Part shown: piece by piece, positions 1-15,658 of the stretch
Position numbering within the stretch: the first letter of the stretch is position 1
How the letters are laid out: each line of letters starts with the position of its first letter
Source: Amia ocellicauda
Lineage: Eukaryota > Chordata > Actinopteri > Amiiformes > Amiidae
Assembly (NCBI RefSeq): GCF_036373705.1
Contig: NC_089858.1
Coordinates: 12,747,501-12,811,500, forward strand
Length of the DNA stretch: 64,000 nucleotides
Direction: 5' to 3'
The notes under the pieces: model-generated
The model's input: the letters and a program-made list of their open reading frames with translations, nothing else
Database searches by the model: none
Told to the model about the DNA's origin: nothing
Program-made: the position numbers and the translations under genes

Positions 1-51
1 GAATCGACACCCACTAAGGATGAAACAGCTGTACAGGTATACAGTGATAGA

Positions 52-470
52 GTGAATGAGATTAGGTTTCAGTCAGTACAGGTAAGGGCTCGTCGCAGTG
101 ATGCATTTCTTTACAATATTTACTTGCAGACAGTTAGAATGGCTACCCATGTTCATGTTTCTCTTGAGGCAATTGTGATCCCACATGTATTAGTACACAT
201 GGATGAAGCAGGATTCAATTTGCCCAGAGTAAGCAGACTTGGGAGGAACATCATTGGTCACAGAGCCACAGTCACTGTTCAGGCCAGAGAGTTGGGAATA
301 TTGCGATGTATGCAGCATCTCAAGAGAAGGTGTTCTTTATTGTTGGCCCATACAATACAGCACACCTAATCACATTCCTCAACATCTTGTACAATAGACT
401 TGTACCCCCTGAAGAGAGAGGACTGGTGAGGCTTGATATGCCAAACTTTGTAACAATTACACTGAGTTGT
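52..470 (+). pseudogene. IS630/Tc1-mariner-type transposase fragment
   Basis: Two overlapping reading frames carry pieces of a DDE transposase. One frame has HMDEAGFN followed by GRNIIGHRATV; the next frame continues with VGPYNTAHLITFLNIL and PPEERGLVR. This order is typical of IS630-like elements in fish genomes. The switch of frame near position 310 shows a frameshift, and neither the N-terminal DNA-binding part nor terminal inverted repeats is visible, so this is a decayed fragment cut by the window edge. The family is recognised from memory; the precise element is not. Confidence 0.6.
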
Positions 471-484
471 TTGCTTTTTATATG

Positions 485-523
<39 letters not shown>
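485..523. repeat. (TA)n microsatellite
   Basis: A run of about 19 TA units separates the IS630-like fragment from the opposite-strand Tc1-like fragment. It may lie at an old insertion site, since this group of transposons targets TA. Confidence 0.9.
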
Positions 524-524
<1 letters not shown>

Positions 525-526
<2 letters not shown>

Positions 527-965
527 AATTCAAAATTACCCATAGGTGTTCAATTGGGTTGAGATCTGGTGACTGCGAAGGCCATAACATATGATTCTCA
601 TAATTTTCATACTCATCAGACCATTCAGTGACCCATCGTGCCCTGTGGATGGGGGCATTGTCATCCTGGAAGAGACCACTCCCATCAGGATAGAAATATT
701 TCATCATAGAATAAAGGTGATTGCTCAGAATAAATGATTTTCAGTGACCCTTCCCTCTAAGGGGACAAGTGGACCAAAACCATGCCAGAAAAATGCCCCA
801 CAGCATAGCAGAGCCTCCGGACCCCCTCACTGTAGGGGTCAAGCAGTCAGGCCTGTACCGTTCTCTTGGTGTTGCCACACATGCACTCGCCCACTTGTCA
901 AGAATATGGTGAAGGATGACTCGTGACCATATCACTTTTTCTACATCTCTGTAGACTGGTGCCTA
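525..965 (-). pseudogene. Tc1-like transposase, C-terminal half (decayed)
   Basis: On the minus strand, reading down from about 935, GGSAMLWGIF and CPLRGKGH match the Tc1 catalytic core. After a frame change, QDDNAPIHRAR and SPDLNPIEHLWVIL follow; DDNAPIH and SPDLNPIEHLW are hallmark Tc1 segments that include the last two catalytic acidic residues. Only the C-terminal half remains, in at least two frames. It is oriented against the neighbouring IS630-like fragment. Confidence 0.85.
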
Positions 966-999
966 TGTTTTTTGCACCACTGAACTCTCAAATCAGTCT

Positions 1000-1980
1000 T
1001 TATCAATCTTTATTTGTGTAGTGCCCTTTGCAGGGTAGCCACAGCGCGCTTTACAGACTGGTAAACAAACAACAAACGTACAGCAAAATAAAATAATACA
1101 TAAATACAATAAAATCAGTAATAATAGACTTTTAACAGTTTAAGTGATATAAAATTAAGTAAATGAACATTTAAATAAATAAACCATTAGGCATGGAGGA
1201 GAGAAAAACAAAAACTCCTATGGATGGCATGTAGGAGAAAATAAATCTCTGGGGGTCCACGGCTAAGGTCCAGGCCTAATGGTTGCCTCCCCTCCAGGTA
1301 GTATAGTTGTTACAGCAGCATGGAGATCAGAAAGTTCTTAAACATGCTTCTGGCTATTGTCTTCCATCTGGTGGGGGCCTCTCTCCGGCCCTCGGGGATG
1401 GGGGGGTTTGGAACATCAACAGCCCTTGGGTGGCGATGACTCTTCAGATCTTGTGGTGTCGGTGCCCTGTTACACATCCATGGTGGGTTGTGCCTCATTG
1501 GGCTTCCACTGTGGGGGACAAGGTGCCTTGTTGGACCTTCAGAGGGGGCTATTGCTGGAATACAAAAAGAACATTCTGTTCAGGTACTGCTCATCTCCAA
1601 AAACAGTTGTGCATTGCATGTAAATGGCACACCGGTAGCACTTTGGGCTAGAAAAACAGAGACCGTGATTTAAAGGCTAAGACATCTCTTACATAGGCTG
1701 GAAGATCGTTCAACAGTTTTGGGGCCCTGTATCTAAATGCTCTATCACCTATGTTTTGTTTGTGTATTTTAGGGACCACTAAGTAACTGGCTTCCTGGGA
1801 TCTCAATGACCGACCTGGCGTGTATTCGATAAGGAGATCTTTTAAGTAGAGGGGAGCCAGTCCCTTTAGTGCTTTAAATACTAATAAGAGAACTTTGAAA
1901 TCTATCCTGTAGTGCATGTGCATTTGTCTTTGTAAGGAGGGGGTTCTGGAAAGGATTTGTGTAATTTTGTCTGACATGTT
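1000..1980 (-). mobile_element. LINE 3' end (CR1/L2/Rex1-like), truncated
   Basis: The minus strand from 1977 to 1648 encodes the C-terminal tail typical of CR1/L2-type reverse transcriptases: RIDFKVLLLVFKALKGLAP, then YLKDLL, then GDRAFRYRAPKLLNDLP. The stretch from about 1650 down to 1000 would be its 3' untranslated part. Near 1000-1060 the plus strand reads tttatttgtgtagtgccctt, which resembles the conserved 3' end of such elements. No endonuclease or catalytic RT core is present, so it is a 5'-truncated copy. The exact clade is uncertain. Confidence 0.7.
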
Positions 1981-2289
1981 TCAGTTTGGGGCTGCATGTT
2001 ATTTAATTTGAAAAAGTGAATTCTGTTTGGAGAAAACATTCTGCAATTTTAGGTTTTCGGTACTTAATAAATGCATCTCTCACAATACAATACAGCTATT
2101 AAAAGAAGGATCAAGAAAAGAAAAGCACAAACAGGACAACCTGTATTTTTAGGATACATTTCAAAGGAAACGCATGTTTTAGTGATCTCTGGCTGCGTCG
2201 TATGTGCTGCCCCCTGGTGGTCAGTTCAAACACGACCCCCCCTCCTCCTCCTGCGAAAACAGCTGTCAAAACCGAGACATGCGCATTCC

Positions 2290-2449
2290 GAATAAGGAAA
2301 TGACGTAGCGAGAGAGCCATGCGGACGGCGCTGCCGGGGAGGCTCGGTGGGGGAGCGCCGGTGCACGCAGTCAGCTGGCGGCGCAGTCACGTCCGCAGTT
2401 GTGTGCGTGTGCGGAGGAGATCAGTGCGCGCAGGACTCGCTCAGAGGAG
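2290..2449 (+). promoter_or_regulatory. ntmt1: Probable NTMT1 promoter and non-coding first exon
   Basis: A local rise in CpG and GC content covers about 2290-2450, including an NRF1-like gcgcattccg stretch and a tgacgtagcg CRE-like site. A good splice donor, agaggagag|gtgagc, follows at about 2449. It is the only CpG-rich block upstream of the NTMT1 start, so I infer the transcription start and 5' untranslated exon lie here. No TATA box was seen. Confidence 0.5.
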
Positions 2450-2583
2450 AGGTGAGCTGCACACGCTGTCTGCTAGCGGTGCTTCCTGACCCGGGGGGTC
2501 GGGGGTTAGCATTGATCGGTTACTTTAGAGCAAAGGAAGGAGACAATATACGCATCTGTATAGCGCTGTTATTTGTGTGCGTG

Positions 2584-2614
<31 letters not shown>

Positions 2615-3466
2615 TTTAACTAGTGCAGATACCTGCAGTGGCTTGGACAGCTGTTGCCCCTTCACTGCTATAAATAGACACTCGGATTCCTTATATAGTC
2701 TATCGGCTGACTGACTTTCTATAACTTACTGATCGCTCTCTTCTCACGTATGCCACTGGTTTCCAGTTTGTAACTTAAGGTTTAAAATCTATAATATTCT
2801 CTTTAACTGTACCCTCTACAGTGTTGGGTGTTGTTATTATGATGATTAAACTGTTATTATTATTGATTATCGTTTGTGAACAGTGTTTGAATGCACCTTC
2901 TTGTTTCAGTTTGAGTGCATTATTATTAGGGATGTGGATTTAAATGACGGTGTTGGCTCTTGCGCAGGTATGTCGGGGCTTGTGATTGCTACAGTCAGTC
3001 AGTCTGTAGTGCAGCAGTCCTGGAAAGCGCAATAGCAGTCGTGAAGCCAACTCCACTCCTCCCGTGTAAACAGTCTTGCTCCCGGGTTTGATTGGATCGG
3101 GATTGGTGTGCCGGTGGTTCCGACTTCTTGAATCCTCGCCAGGCTTCTTCTGTTGTCTGATGTCTGTAGTCAGATTGTTGATTTTGGTGCTTTTGTTTAT
3201 ACATTATATATAATATCCAGCAACCCCTGTTAACTACCTAACTATAGACAGAGAGAGAGAGAAAATGAGGATGACAAAATGGAGAGACACTGAGTGCAAA
3301 AGTAGAGACCGACATTCTGAGTAGATTTTGAGAAAGTCAGAGAAAATGAAAGGCAGACTTGGCCTGAGAGAAAGCGAGAGAGACCATGCGTCTTCGTGTT
3401 GTGATTCAAAACCAATAAATCTGTTTGCCTCTCTGACCCTGTGCACTTTGACCCTTGGCAGGCAGC

Positions 3467-4679
3467 ATGGGGGACGTGGTGGAGGATGAGAGCACCTTCT
3501 ACTCCAAGGCAGAGCGCTACTGGCAGGAAGTGCCGCCCACAGTGGACGGCATGCTGGGAGGATATGGCAGCATCTCCAACATCGACATCAATGGCTCCCG
3601 CAGATTCCTCAAGAGATACCTGGGGGTGCGTGTCCCTGACAGCACAGACAGACTGACAGACTTACTGACACACAAACTCCCACACAGAGGGACGAATAGA
3701 CAGACAGGCGCCCAGGTGGACTCGCAGACAGACATTTAGACACATCAGATTAACCACTCTCCCCTCCCCCTCCCTGCTCTCTCTCCTGTCTCCCACCACC
3801 TCCCTCATTCCCACCCCACCATACTCACACCCCCTCCAGGAAGGTCCGGATAAGACGGGTACGAACTGCGCTCTGGACTGCGGCGCTGGAATCGGCCGCA
3901 TCACCAAGAGACTGCTACTGCCGCTGTTCCGCACGGTGGACATGGTGGACGTGACGTCTGAATTCCTGGACAAGGCACGCAGCTTCCTGGGGGAAGATGG
4001 TCGACGTGTAGACAACTACTACTGCTGCGGCCTGCAGGACTTCCAGCCCCAGCCGGGCCGCTATGACGTCATCTGGATCCAGTGGGTCATTGGTGAGTCC
4101 CGAGGAGTGGGCGGGGAAACACGGGTGATACGCAATGCACACTCAATGCAGACAGACACATTGGTTCCTGCTGTGCACATGCGCACACACTGCAATCACA
4201 CTCCAAGTCAGTCAGCATGTAGGTCGGTTGATCTGTCAGTGTGCTTGTTTGTATGTGTGCGTGGAGTCTGGTTAGGGGACCTTAAACACAATAAATAATT
4301 GTCAATAAACACAAAAAGCAAATTTGTAAAAGTAGGCAATAACCAGCTAACACAAACGTCAAGCAAGAACCACAGTGAGCCACCTATAACTACCTGCCTC
4401 CTCCCCTACCCTCCCCTGGCAGGTCACCTGACAGACGAGCACCTGGTGTCCTTCCTGCGTCGCTGCCGGGTGGGCCTGCGGCCGGGGGGGCTGGTGGTGG
4501 TGAAGGACAACGTGGCGCACGAGGGGGTGGTGCTGGACGAGGTGGACAGCAGCGTGTGCCGGGACCTGCCCACGCTCCGGAGCCTGGTGCAGCGGGCCGG
4601 CCTGGAGGTGCTGCAGGAGGAGAAGCAGGAAAACTTCCCCGACGAGATCTACCAGGTCCAGACGCTGGCCCTAAGATAG
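3467..4679 (+). CDS. ntmt1: N-terminal Xaa-Pro-Lys N-methyltransferase 1 (NTMT1/METTL11A)
   Basis: Three coding exons, 3467-3625, 3840-4092 and 4423-4679, give 222 aa; human is 223. NTMT1 transfers methyl groups from S-adenosylmethionine to the alpha-amino group of proteins beginning X-Pro-Lys once the initiator Met is removed, such as RCC1; this role is taken from the family. Visible marks are PPTVDGMLGGYG, the SAM-binding motif LDCGAGIGRITKRLLL, DVIWIQWVIGHLTD, and the C-terminal DEIYQVQTLALR. The initiator ATG lies five bases inside an exon whose acceptor is ttggcag, so an upstream untranslated exon is required. The gene converges on ASB6. The third exon is strongly GC-rich. Confidence 0.96.
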
Positions 4680-4769
4680 ACCGATCGAGGGGGAGGTGGG
4701 CAGGGAGGGGGCAGGGGTGGTTTGAGTTTGCTGCGGCTGTTGGCTGTGGAGTTTCAGAAACACACATGA

Positions 4770-4795
4770 GCAAATTGTGTGTGTGTGTGTGTGTC
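4770..4795. repeat. (TG)n microsatellite in the NTMT1 3' region
   Basis: A run of TG units follows the NTMT1 stop by about 90 bases and is itself followed by degenerate TGTG/GAGAG sequence. From 4680 to 6055 no other gene is visible; the stretch should hold the two convergent 3' untranslated regions. A minus-strand AATAAA (plus-strand TTTATT) at 5264-5269 could end ASB6 transcripts. A GAT repeat lies at 4950-4976 and a GACA repeat at 5459-5480. Confidence 0.7.
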
Positions 4796-6055
4796 TGAGA
4801 ATGAGAGTGTGTATGTGTGAGAGATTCAGTATTTGTGTTTGTGTGAGGGACACCCTTGGGCCCCCGGCATTCAAGCATGAGGCCCAGGAATGCACTTCAT
4901 CCTTGAAGGATGACTGCACTGTGGCACCCAGGCCACAGGGCAAGAGAGATGAGGATGATGATGATGATGATGATGATTACTGGTTCCGTGATAAGACGGT
5001 TGTGGGGAGAAGGGTTTCTACCGAGCGCTGTGACTCTTTGACTTATATCCTGGACTGAGTGGGATTTAAATTATTGACGCAGGCATTGGAGAGGAAAAAA
5101 AAAAGCAAGACGGAAGCAAGAACCAACGATCAGACGGGAGAATATTGTTGATGGTCAATGCCATGTTTCTTCTCTTCCTATTTTTTCTTCAAGCAGTGAG
5201 TTTTGAATGTGCCTAGAAATACAACTTTTACATAAACTACTAAGTGCTGTGGTGTTGTATTTGTTTATTTATCTATCTTTCTAAAAAGTATTTTTATGTA
5301 TAACCAACCAACCTCCCTCAACCCCCACCCAGACAACACACACAAAAAATGACATGCAGAGTTCAGTCATATGTCTTTAATTCATAGAATATGTTCAGAA
5401 TGCCAGGGATATCGCTGTGCTCAACAGGGATCAATTTGCAACAATGTGGAGAGATTTAGACAGACAGACAGACAGACAGGAAAAGTCAGTCAAACAGAGA
5501 GGCAGTCGTTATCAGACAGGCAGACAGTCAGACAGATGGGCAGGTAGTCAGATACAGATACTGTCTGAGCACAATGGTAAATTTCCTAATCTGGCCCACA
5601 GTCTGTATGTACTGTCTGTGTGAATGTATACACAGGCCCATGCAGACGCACCTTGGCACCTTGTTCAGGCAGATGCTGGTCCTCGGCCTGCCTGTTATAA
5701 AGCACGTTTGGCAGGAATATAAAAAAACAATGTTCGAGTGTCCGTCTCTGAGGCACCAAACCCGCTTCACTGAAGTTTTAACCCTTTGCGTGCTCCCTGA
5801 GCTGGAGCCTCGGGTTCAACACTGAAGCCGGTACAAAGCAGTGCAGCATGATATGCCAGGTGAGGTTCTAGCCCCTGTATCTGAGACTGAACAGACACCC
5901 CACCCCCATCTGCAGACTATAGGGCTCATCATCTGCTCAATCACTGTGTTGCCATGTAAGTTTACCACACTCACACACTACTACACAGACACACACACTC
6001 TCATACACTCATACACACACTTCCTTGTGTCCCCCTATACAGCCCCTGCCCCCTC

Positions 6056-8604
6056 TCAGCGCAGGGTGCGGTGGGGGCGGAAGCAGTCCAGCCCCGGGGG
6101 AGGGGCGTAGGTGCGCTCGGGCAGCACAAAGTCCTTCAGCCTCTCAGGCAGGGGCAGGAGGGTGGCCTTGTGCTCCAAGGGGGGGGGCAGCAGGCAGCGG
6201 CGCACTGTGGCCCTGCAGAGCTGGCGCAGGGCTGGGGGAGCCATCTCCCTCCCTGTCTCTCGGAGACGCCCGCACAGCTCTCGCAACTTCTTCCAGCTGG
6301 GGTCCCCCTCCTCCTCTTCCTCTTCTTCCTCCTCCTCCTCTTCTTCTTCTTCCTTCCCTTCCTCCTCCAGCTCTGAAGCCCCAGCCTCGAACCCAAGCCC
6401 AGTCCCAGAAGGCGGAGGCAGGGAGACGGAGGGGTCTGAGGCCTGGGCCAGCTCCATCAGCAGCTCAGCCTGGCTCAGGAGAATGGTGGCCGGGGAGGAG
6501 GAGGAGAGGGAGTGGGGGTGTCCTTGGCTCTCCCGGAGCGCGGTGCGGAGGCGGTGAGCCATGACACTGTATCCACTCCAGCAGGGGGCGCCATGCAGGG
6601 AGCAGCGGAAACTGGCGCCGCTCTGGAGCAGCAACACAGCCAGCGGGAACAGCAGGTCGAAATGCTCCAGGCAGGTCTGGGTCAGGCATGCCTCTCCTGT
6701 GTCTCCCCCTCCCTCCTCTACATCTCCACTCTCTGTGTCCTGCTGCTGGCAAAGGCAGCGGGACGGGTCAGCGCCATGTGCCAGCAGCAGCCGGGTCGCC
6801 TGCAGGCAGAACCCCCCAATCGCGGCTGCCTCCTCCGGCCCCCCCTCCAGGGCCTCCCTCACCAGGAACACCAGTGGAGACAACACTGACTCCCCCTCCG
6901 ACGTTACTGCTGTGACATCCGCCCCTGCATGGAAGAAAGGAGGAGGGGGAGAGGAACGGGAGAGGTGAGAGTTGAGGAGTGAAGAGAAAGAGTGAGGAGA
7001 AAGTGGGGAGGGGGGAGGGAAGAAAGAAGGAAACGAGGGTAAGAATGTGCTATAGCCGACAGTTAAAACCCTCAGTAAACTGCGCTGCCACTGTTTTACA
7101 GCCTGTGTCTGAGTGGGTGGGTCTGTCCCTGAGTGGGTGGGACTACCTCTCTCCAGGAGCAGCTGGATGCTGTCAGTGTTGTCGACAGTGACGCCATCGC
7201 TGCTCGCTAAGGCATGGAGGAGGGCTGTCTTTCCTGAGAGAGACAGTGAGAGAGATGACATCACAGTTGAGATGGCATAGAGTCGGGTGGAGTCAGTGAG
7301 CACAGTCAGGGTGGTGTAGAGTGGGTTTGGCGTACCGTTCTTGTCCCTGGCGTTGACATCAGCGCCCAGGTCCAGCAGAGCACGCAGGCAGGGCAGCCTC
7401 TCGGCCTCCTCACTGCCCAGGTCTAGGGGACTGCTCTCGTGAATCTGAGAGAGAAAGTGGGGAGGGGAGAGACGGAGGAAGAGAGGAAGAAATGGAGAAG
7501 AAGGGTTGGAGAGGAGACGAGAGAAAGATAATAACCGTGAGTAGAAAGTAAAAGAGAGAGGAGGGGAGGGAAGGAGCAACAGACAAGAAGAGACAGAAAC
7601 TCTACATTAGCCTGGCAAATGACACTCACGGGAGCAAGACTGAGGATTAAACAACTGACTAGATATTGGCTATTGTCAGGGGTGCACTGGGCACAGGTGT
7701 CAGGTGACCCCGGGGACAGTCTGAGAGGCAGATCCCAAGGCTGGCGCTTTCTCACCCGATCTCTCTTGTTGACATCAGCTCCGTGTCTCACCAGCGCCTC
7801 CACCATCCCCGGCTGGGCCCTTAGCACCGCAATGTGCAGTGGGTTGTAGTAATTCACAGGGTCTGGAACACGGAACACAGCCATGGATTCTACTGGAACT
7901 GGAATTTATTCTGTTTTGTTGTGCTGAGTTAGGCTGGGCTGTATTTGAATATTTTGTTGTGCTGTACTGGAGTGGACTGTGGCTCTCCAGGACCCTGACT
8001 GCATTAAAGAAACCACACTGCCCACTTCCTTGCGTTTCATTTCTTCAATTTTACATTAACTCCTCATTGGGAAATGAGGAAATAATGTGACCCAAAAAAA
8101 CAGCACATTAACATGGCTGTGAGAAATTAGGACGTTTTTAATAATGTGTTTAGGAGTCCCGGTGTTTAATGCCCCCCACCCCTCGAGGCTCCACTCACCC
8201 TCAAAGTTAAGGTCGGCGCCATATCGCAGCAGAACCTCAGCGGCCCAGACCAACCCAGTCTCTGCCACCCGGAACAGCGCGCAGCTCACGCCCTCCTGGA
8301 ACACGCTCGACTGTGCCTCCTGCTCCAGCAGCTCCACCAGGGGGCAATGGAGAGCAGCATCCTCCACAGCGGCCCTGGGGACAGGGACAGGTGGCATTAG
8401 AACACAGACTGGGGCTTGGACAGGCAGGCTCAGGGACACACAGATGGATACAGGTACACAGAGCGACACAAAGGGAAACAGGTACCCCCCTCCTCACCTG
8501 CCCTGTGCATTCCCCCCCACCTCTGCACCCGCAGCACTAAGGATCTGCTCCACCAGGGGCTGATATTCGTACTGGATCCTGCGGAACCCGTGCAGGAACG
8601 GCAT
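6056..8604 (-). CDS. asb6: Ankyrin repeat and SOCS box protein 6 (ASB6)
   Basis: Six coding exons, minus strand: 8604-8498, 8374-8199, 7862-7756, 7444-7336, 7233-7147 and 6924-6056, giving 484 aa. ASB6 is a substrate receptor of ECS-type (elongin B/C-cullin 5) ubiquitin ligases. The start MPFLHGFRR matches the family. Ankyrin repeats are visible as LHIAVLRAQPGMVEALVRHG, LLDLGADVNARDKNGKTALL and LLLAHGADPS. The C-terminal SOCS box has a BC-box-like LRQLCRATVRRCL and a cullin-box-like LPLPERLKDFVLPE. It is about 60 aa longer than human, mainly from a Glu-rich insert in the last exon. An untranslated exon ends near 9605 and splices to an acceptor near 8664. Confidence 0.95.
6299..6360 (-). repeat. 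asb6: Glu-coding triplet tract inside ASB6
   Basis: A CTC/CTT/TTC tract on the plus strand reads as GAG/GAA on the coding strand and gives about 17 consecutive Glu after GKEEE. It lies in the last coding exon, between the ankyrin repeats and the SOCS box, in the correct frame. Confidence 0.9.
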
Positions 8605-9599
8605 GGTCACGCCCAGCTCCACACACCAGTGCACTGCAGCCAGCCGCCACCAGCTACTGCAGCCTGGAGAGAGGAGCAGCAGGAAGGGGAGACAGGCAGA
8701 AGTAAGTGGAGACCCAAGAAGACAGGAGAGAAGATAGGGGGCGGGGGGCAAGTGGAGGGAACAAAAGAGAACAGACAGGAGAACAGGATATGAAAGAAAG
8801 GGAGGGTTAGGAGAAAAAATGGGGAGGAGGAGAGGACAGGGGATAGGAAGAGAAGAATAGGAGGAGAGATGGGGAGAGAAGACAGAGAGATAGGAAGAGA
8901 AGGAGAGGGGGTTAGAGGATGTCCTGTGATTTCCAGAGACAGGAGATCACAACCAGAAGACCTTGAAGCTACTGTGGGAATGTATGAATCCATGTATTTT
9001 GTAGATCATTTCTTAATGCAGTGTGAGAGAGGGGCAGTGTGAGCCGAGGTGAGGCAGACGCTGTGGCAGATATGACTTATCACTCCGGCACAGCCAGGAG
9101 GGAGTCTGCCAGGCAACACGGGAAAGCTGTCTAGATGGAAAGTTAATCAATTACGACTATGTGTACGGAAGTAAACGACGTAAGCCAGCGGCGACCAAGC
9201 ACCTTAGTAGTCTCCAGACGAATAATAATAATTTACGCTCGTAGCAATTTATTAAACTGTAAGACAAGACGACGGTCTGACATCGCCGAGTCCCTTTGTT
9301 TGGGATCTGTTCTGCCTGGCCAATCTACGCAGTTTACGTGAAAAATGCACGTACACGGCTAAAATTGCGCTTATTGAAAAACTTCAGTCTGCGATCAATG
9401 GGCAGATATCTTCATCGGCATGTTTCACTTACGCGAAGGCAATCCGCGCTCTGTTCAGCTGGGTTTCGATCATTTTTCCAGTAAAGATTTTATTGACATT
9501 TTACACGAGTGGAGTAGCCACCCTTGTTATGCAATTAACGGAGATTAATTGTACTTAATTATCACAATAGCTGTTTAATGGAGCTACAAGTACACAACA

Positions 9600-9800
9600 A
9601 CTTACCAGAGGTACGAGCCGGAAGCGAGTGTTGCAGCTTTAGGGGCGAGCGGCTTTTAACCGGACGTGCGTCACGAACCAATCATCGTGCGTCTTTGGCT
9701 AATATATTAATTTATTCACAGGCACCGCTCACCTTATTGGGTGGATTCACTGGTAGTCGTTTTTCGAGGCGGAAATGCGCTACACTTTCCCACTCTGACA
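9600..9800 (-). promoter_or_regulatory. asb6: Probable ASB6 first exon and promoter
   Basis: A minus-strand donor CTCTG|gtaag sits at 9605, and 9560-9780 contains several CpGs. It lies just downstream of the NDOR1 polyadenylation signal, leaving little room between the tandem genes. The stretch 8700-9560 holds purine-rich low-complexity intron (8680-8930) and otherwise nothing recognisable. Confidence 0.45.
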
Positions 9801-9867
9801 GCTTAAACCCGCCCTCATCAACGTGTACCAACTCACGCACACACACACACCATTATAACACATCAGT

Positions 9868-9873
9868 TTTATT
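9868..9873 (-). other. ndor1: NDOR1 polyadenylation signal
   Basis: TTTATT on the plus strand is AATAAA on the minus strand, about 335 bases past the NDOR1 stop. No other strong candidate lies nearer the stop. Confidence 0.55.
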
Positions 9874-10205
9874 GATGGCTTCCCTTCCCCCTGACAGGAG
9901 CAGTAACCCAGCAGTGGACCCAATAATAATAATAATAATAGAAAATGGTAATGCAAAAGATAAAAACAAAAAAAAAGTCCGGTAGTGTCTTCCTGTTTAG
10001 TCAGTAGACGCTGCATATGCTGTATCAATCCCCATCACTGATGCCCATGATCTGAATGGGGAATCTGTATGTGTGTTGATCTCACAAAAGCCCCAAAAGA
10101 CGATTCAGTCCAGGTGGAACCAGTGCAGTCTGTTTCTGTGTCCCCCAGTGAAGTCCAGTGTGCTCCCCTCTTTCTCCAGCTCCCCCTCTGTCCAGTCCGA
10201 CTGGC

Positions 10206-14513
<4,308 letters not shown>

Positions 14514-15103
14514 TCAACCCTATCAAATACTATACTGACACTTAAAAATCTAAAAATATTTTTGTTCTGGTCACTCCAAAATATTTCTGTATGTAAACAT
14601 TGAAAAAATAATTGAAAAACCGTTTCTGTTTCAAAGTTACAGAACACACATGGGCGTGGGGGGTTAATGCAAGGTCTGTCTCTACCCCTAACACGCATAC
14701 ACTGACGTGGAACCTGTAACTGTGGTCCACAACCGACTGCAATTGACTGAAGGAGCGACCTGTCAAACAGGGAGGCCACTTTGTGAGTGTAGCTAGCACA
14801 CTGCAGCCTATTGCACACGATTCAGTTCAGTAGGTAGCACCAATACATGTAATTCAATTACAACCAGCTACTGTAACATGTTCTGCTACTTTCATCTTGT
14901 CTTGTTTGGAGGTTTATTTTTTAAGAGTTTCTGCTTATATTATTATATTACACAATCGTACAGTAAAATACAGTAAATTGTCTTATTTCATCTATCACAA
15001 CATCAAGAAAACAAGTGTATGTGTCCAGCAAAAACAGCGATCCCAGCCTTAATACATTTGATTGGAAATTGTATATTACATATTACACCATTATCAAACA
15101 TAC

Positions 15104-15300
15104 CTGGTGTGCCTGTCCGAAGACCTTCAATCATGCAGCTAGAGACGTTATTCCGCCAGCGGACACAACCCGGTGAGCAACTGACTCCGAAGGACTACAC
15201 GTTGCCGTAAAGTGGTTTGGTAGCGGGCGCTGCTGTGCTGCACCTCACTCGCTTTACGGTCGGGAGCGGGCATGTGTAAGCATCGGTATTCCGCTCGATT
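15104..15300. promoter_or_regulatory. Divergent NDOR1/FKBP15 promoter region
   Basis: CpG-rich sequence at about 15140-15290 lies between the two divergent genes. On the minus strand a donor CACCAG|gtatgt at 15104 would end a non-coding first exon of NDOR1. The FKBP15 start codon follows at 15659 in a GC-rich 5' untranslated region. From 14390 to 15100 I see only AT-rich sequence with no recognisable gene. Confidence 0.55.
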
Positions 15301-15658
15301 GTTTTGTTTGGATTACAGTGGCGTTTTTACGACAACAGGTGACCGGTCACCTGACTTTCTTTCTCTCTCATTCAGTAACAGGAAACGAAGTGGAAGTTGT
15401 GTGTTTCTATCTATCTGTGTGTATGTCTGTATATATATATATATATGTTTGAATGTGTGTGTGAGTGAGAGAGTCTGGTTTACTGCAACTCTCTTTGGAG
15501 GGGGAGTCAGCAGAGTGGAAGCAGAGGGAACAGAAAACGGGTGAGCTGACAGGTCCACCCACACAGGGACAGTGGAGACCCGGGCGGCACAGAGACTGCG
15601 GGACCCCTTCTTCTCGTCTCTCTGAGGGTCACTGCGAGGCCCGCCCGCAGCGGCGATC

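Noticed and set aside
1307-1651. Plus-strand 114-codon open frame in the first repeat region
   Set aside because: Lies in the presumed 3' untranslated part of an antisense LINE; no similarity recognised.
4390-4878. 162-codon minus-strand open frame opposite NTMT1 exon 3
   Set aside because: Pro/His-rich shadow of a GC-rich exon and TG repeats; no homology recognised.
6025-6564. Ser/Pro-rich plus-strand open frames opposite the last ASB6 exon
   Set aside because: Complement of the Glu-rich and Leu/Arg-rich ASB6 coding sequence.
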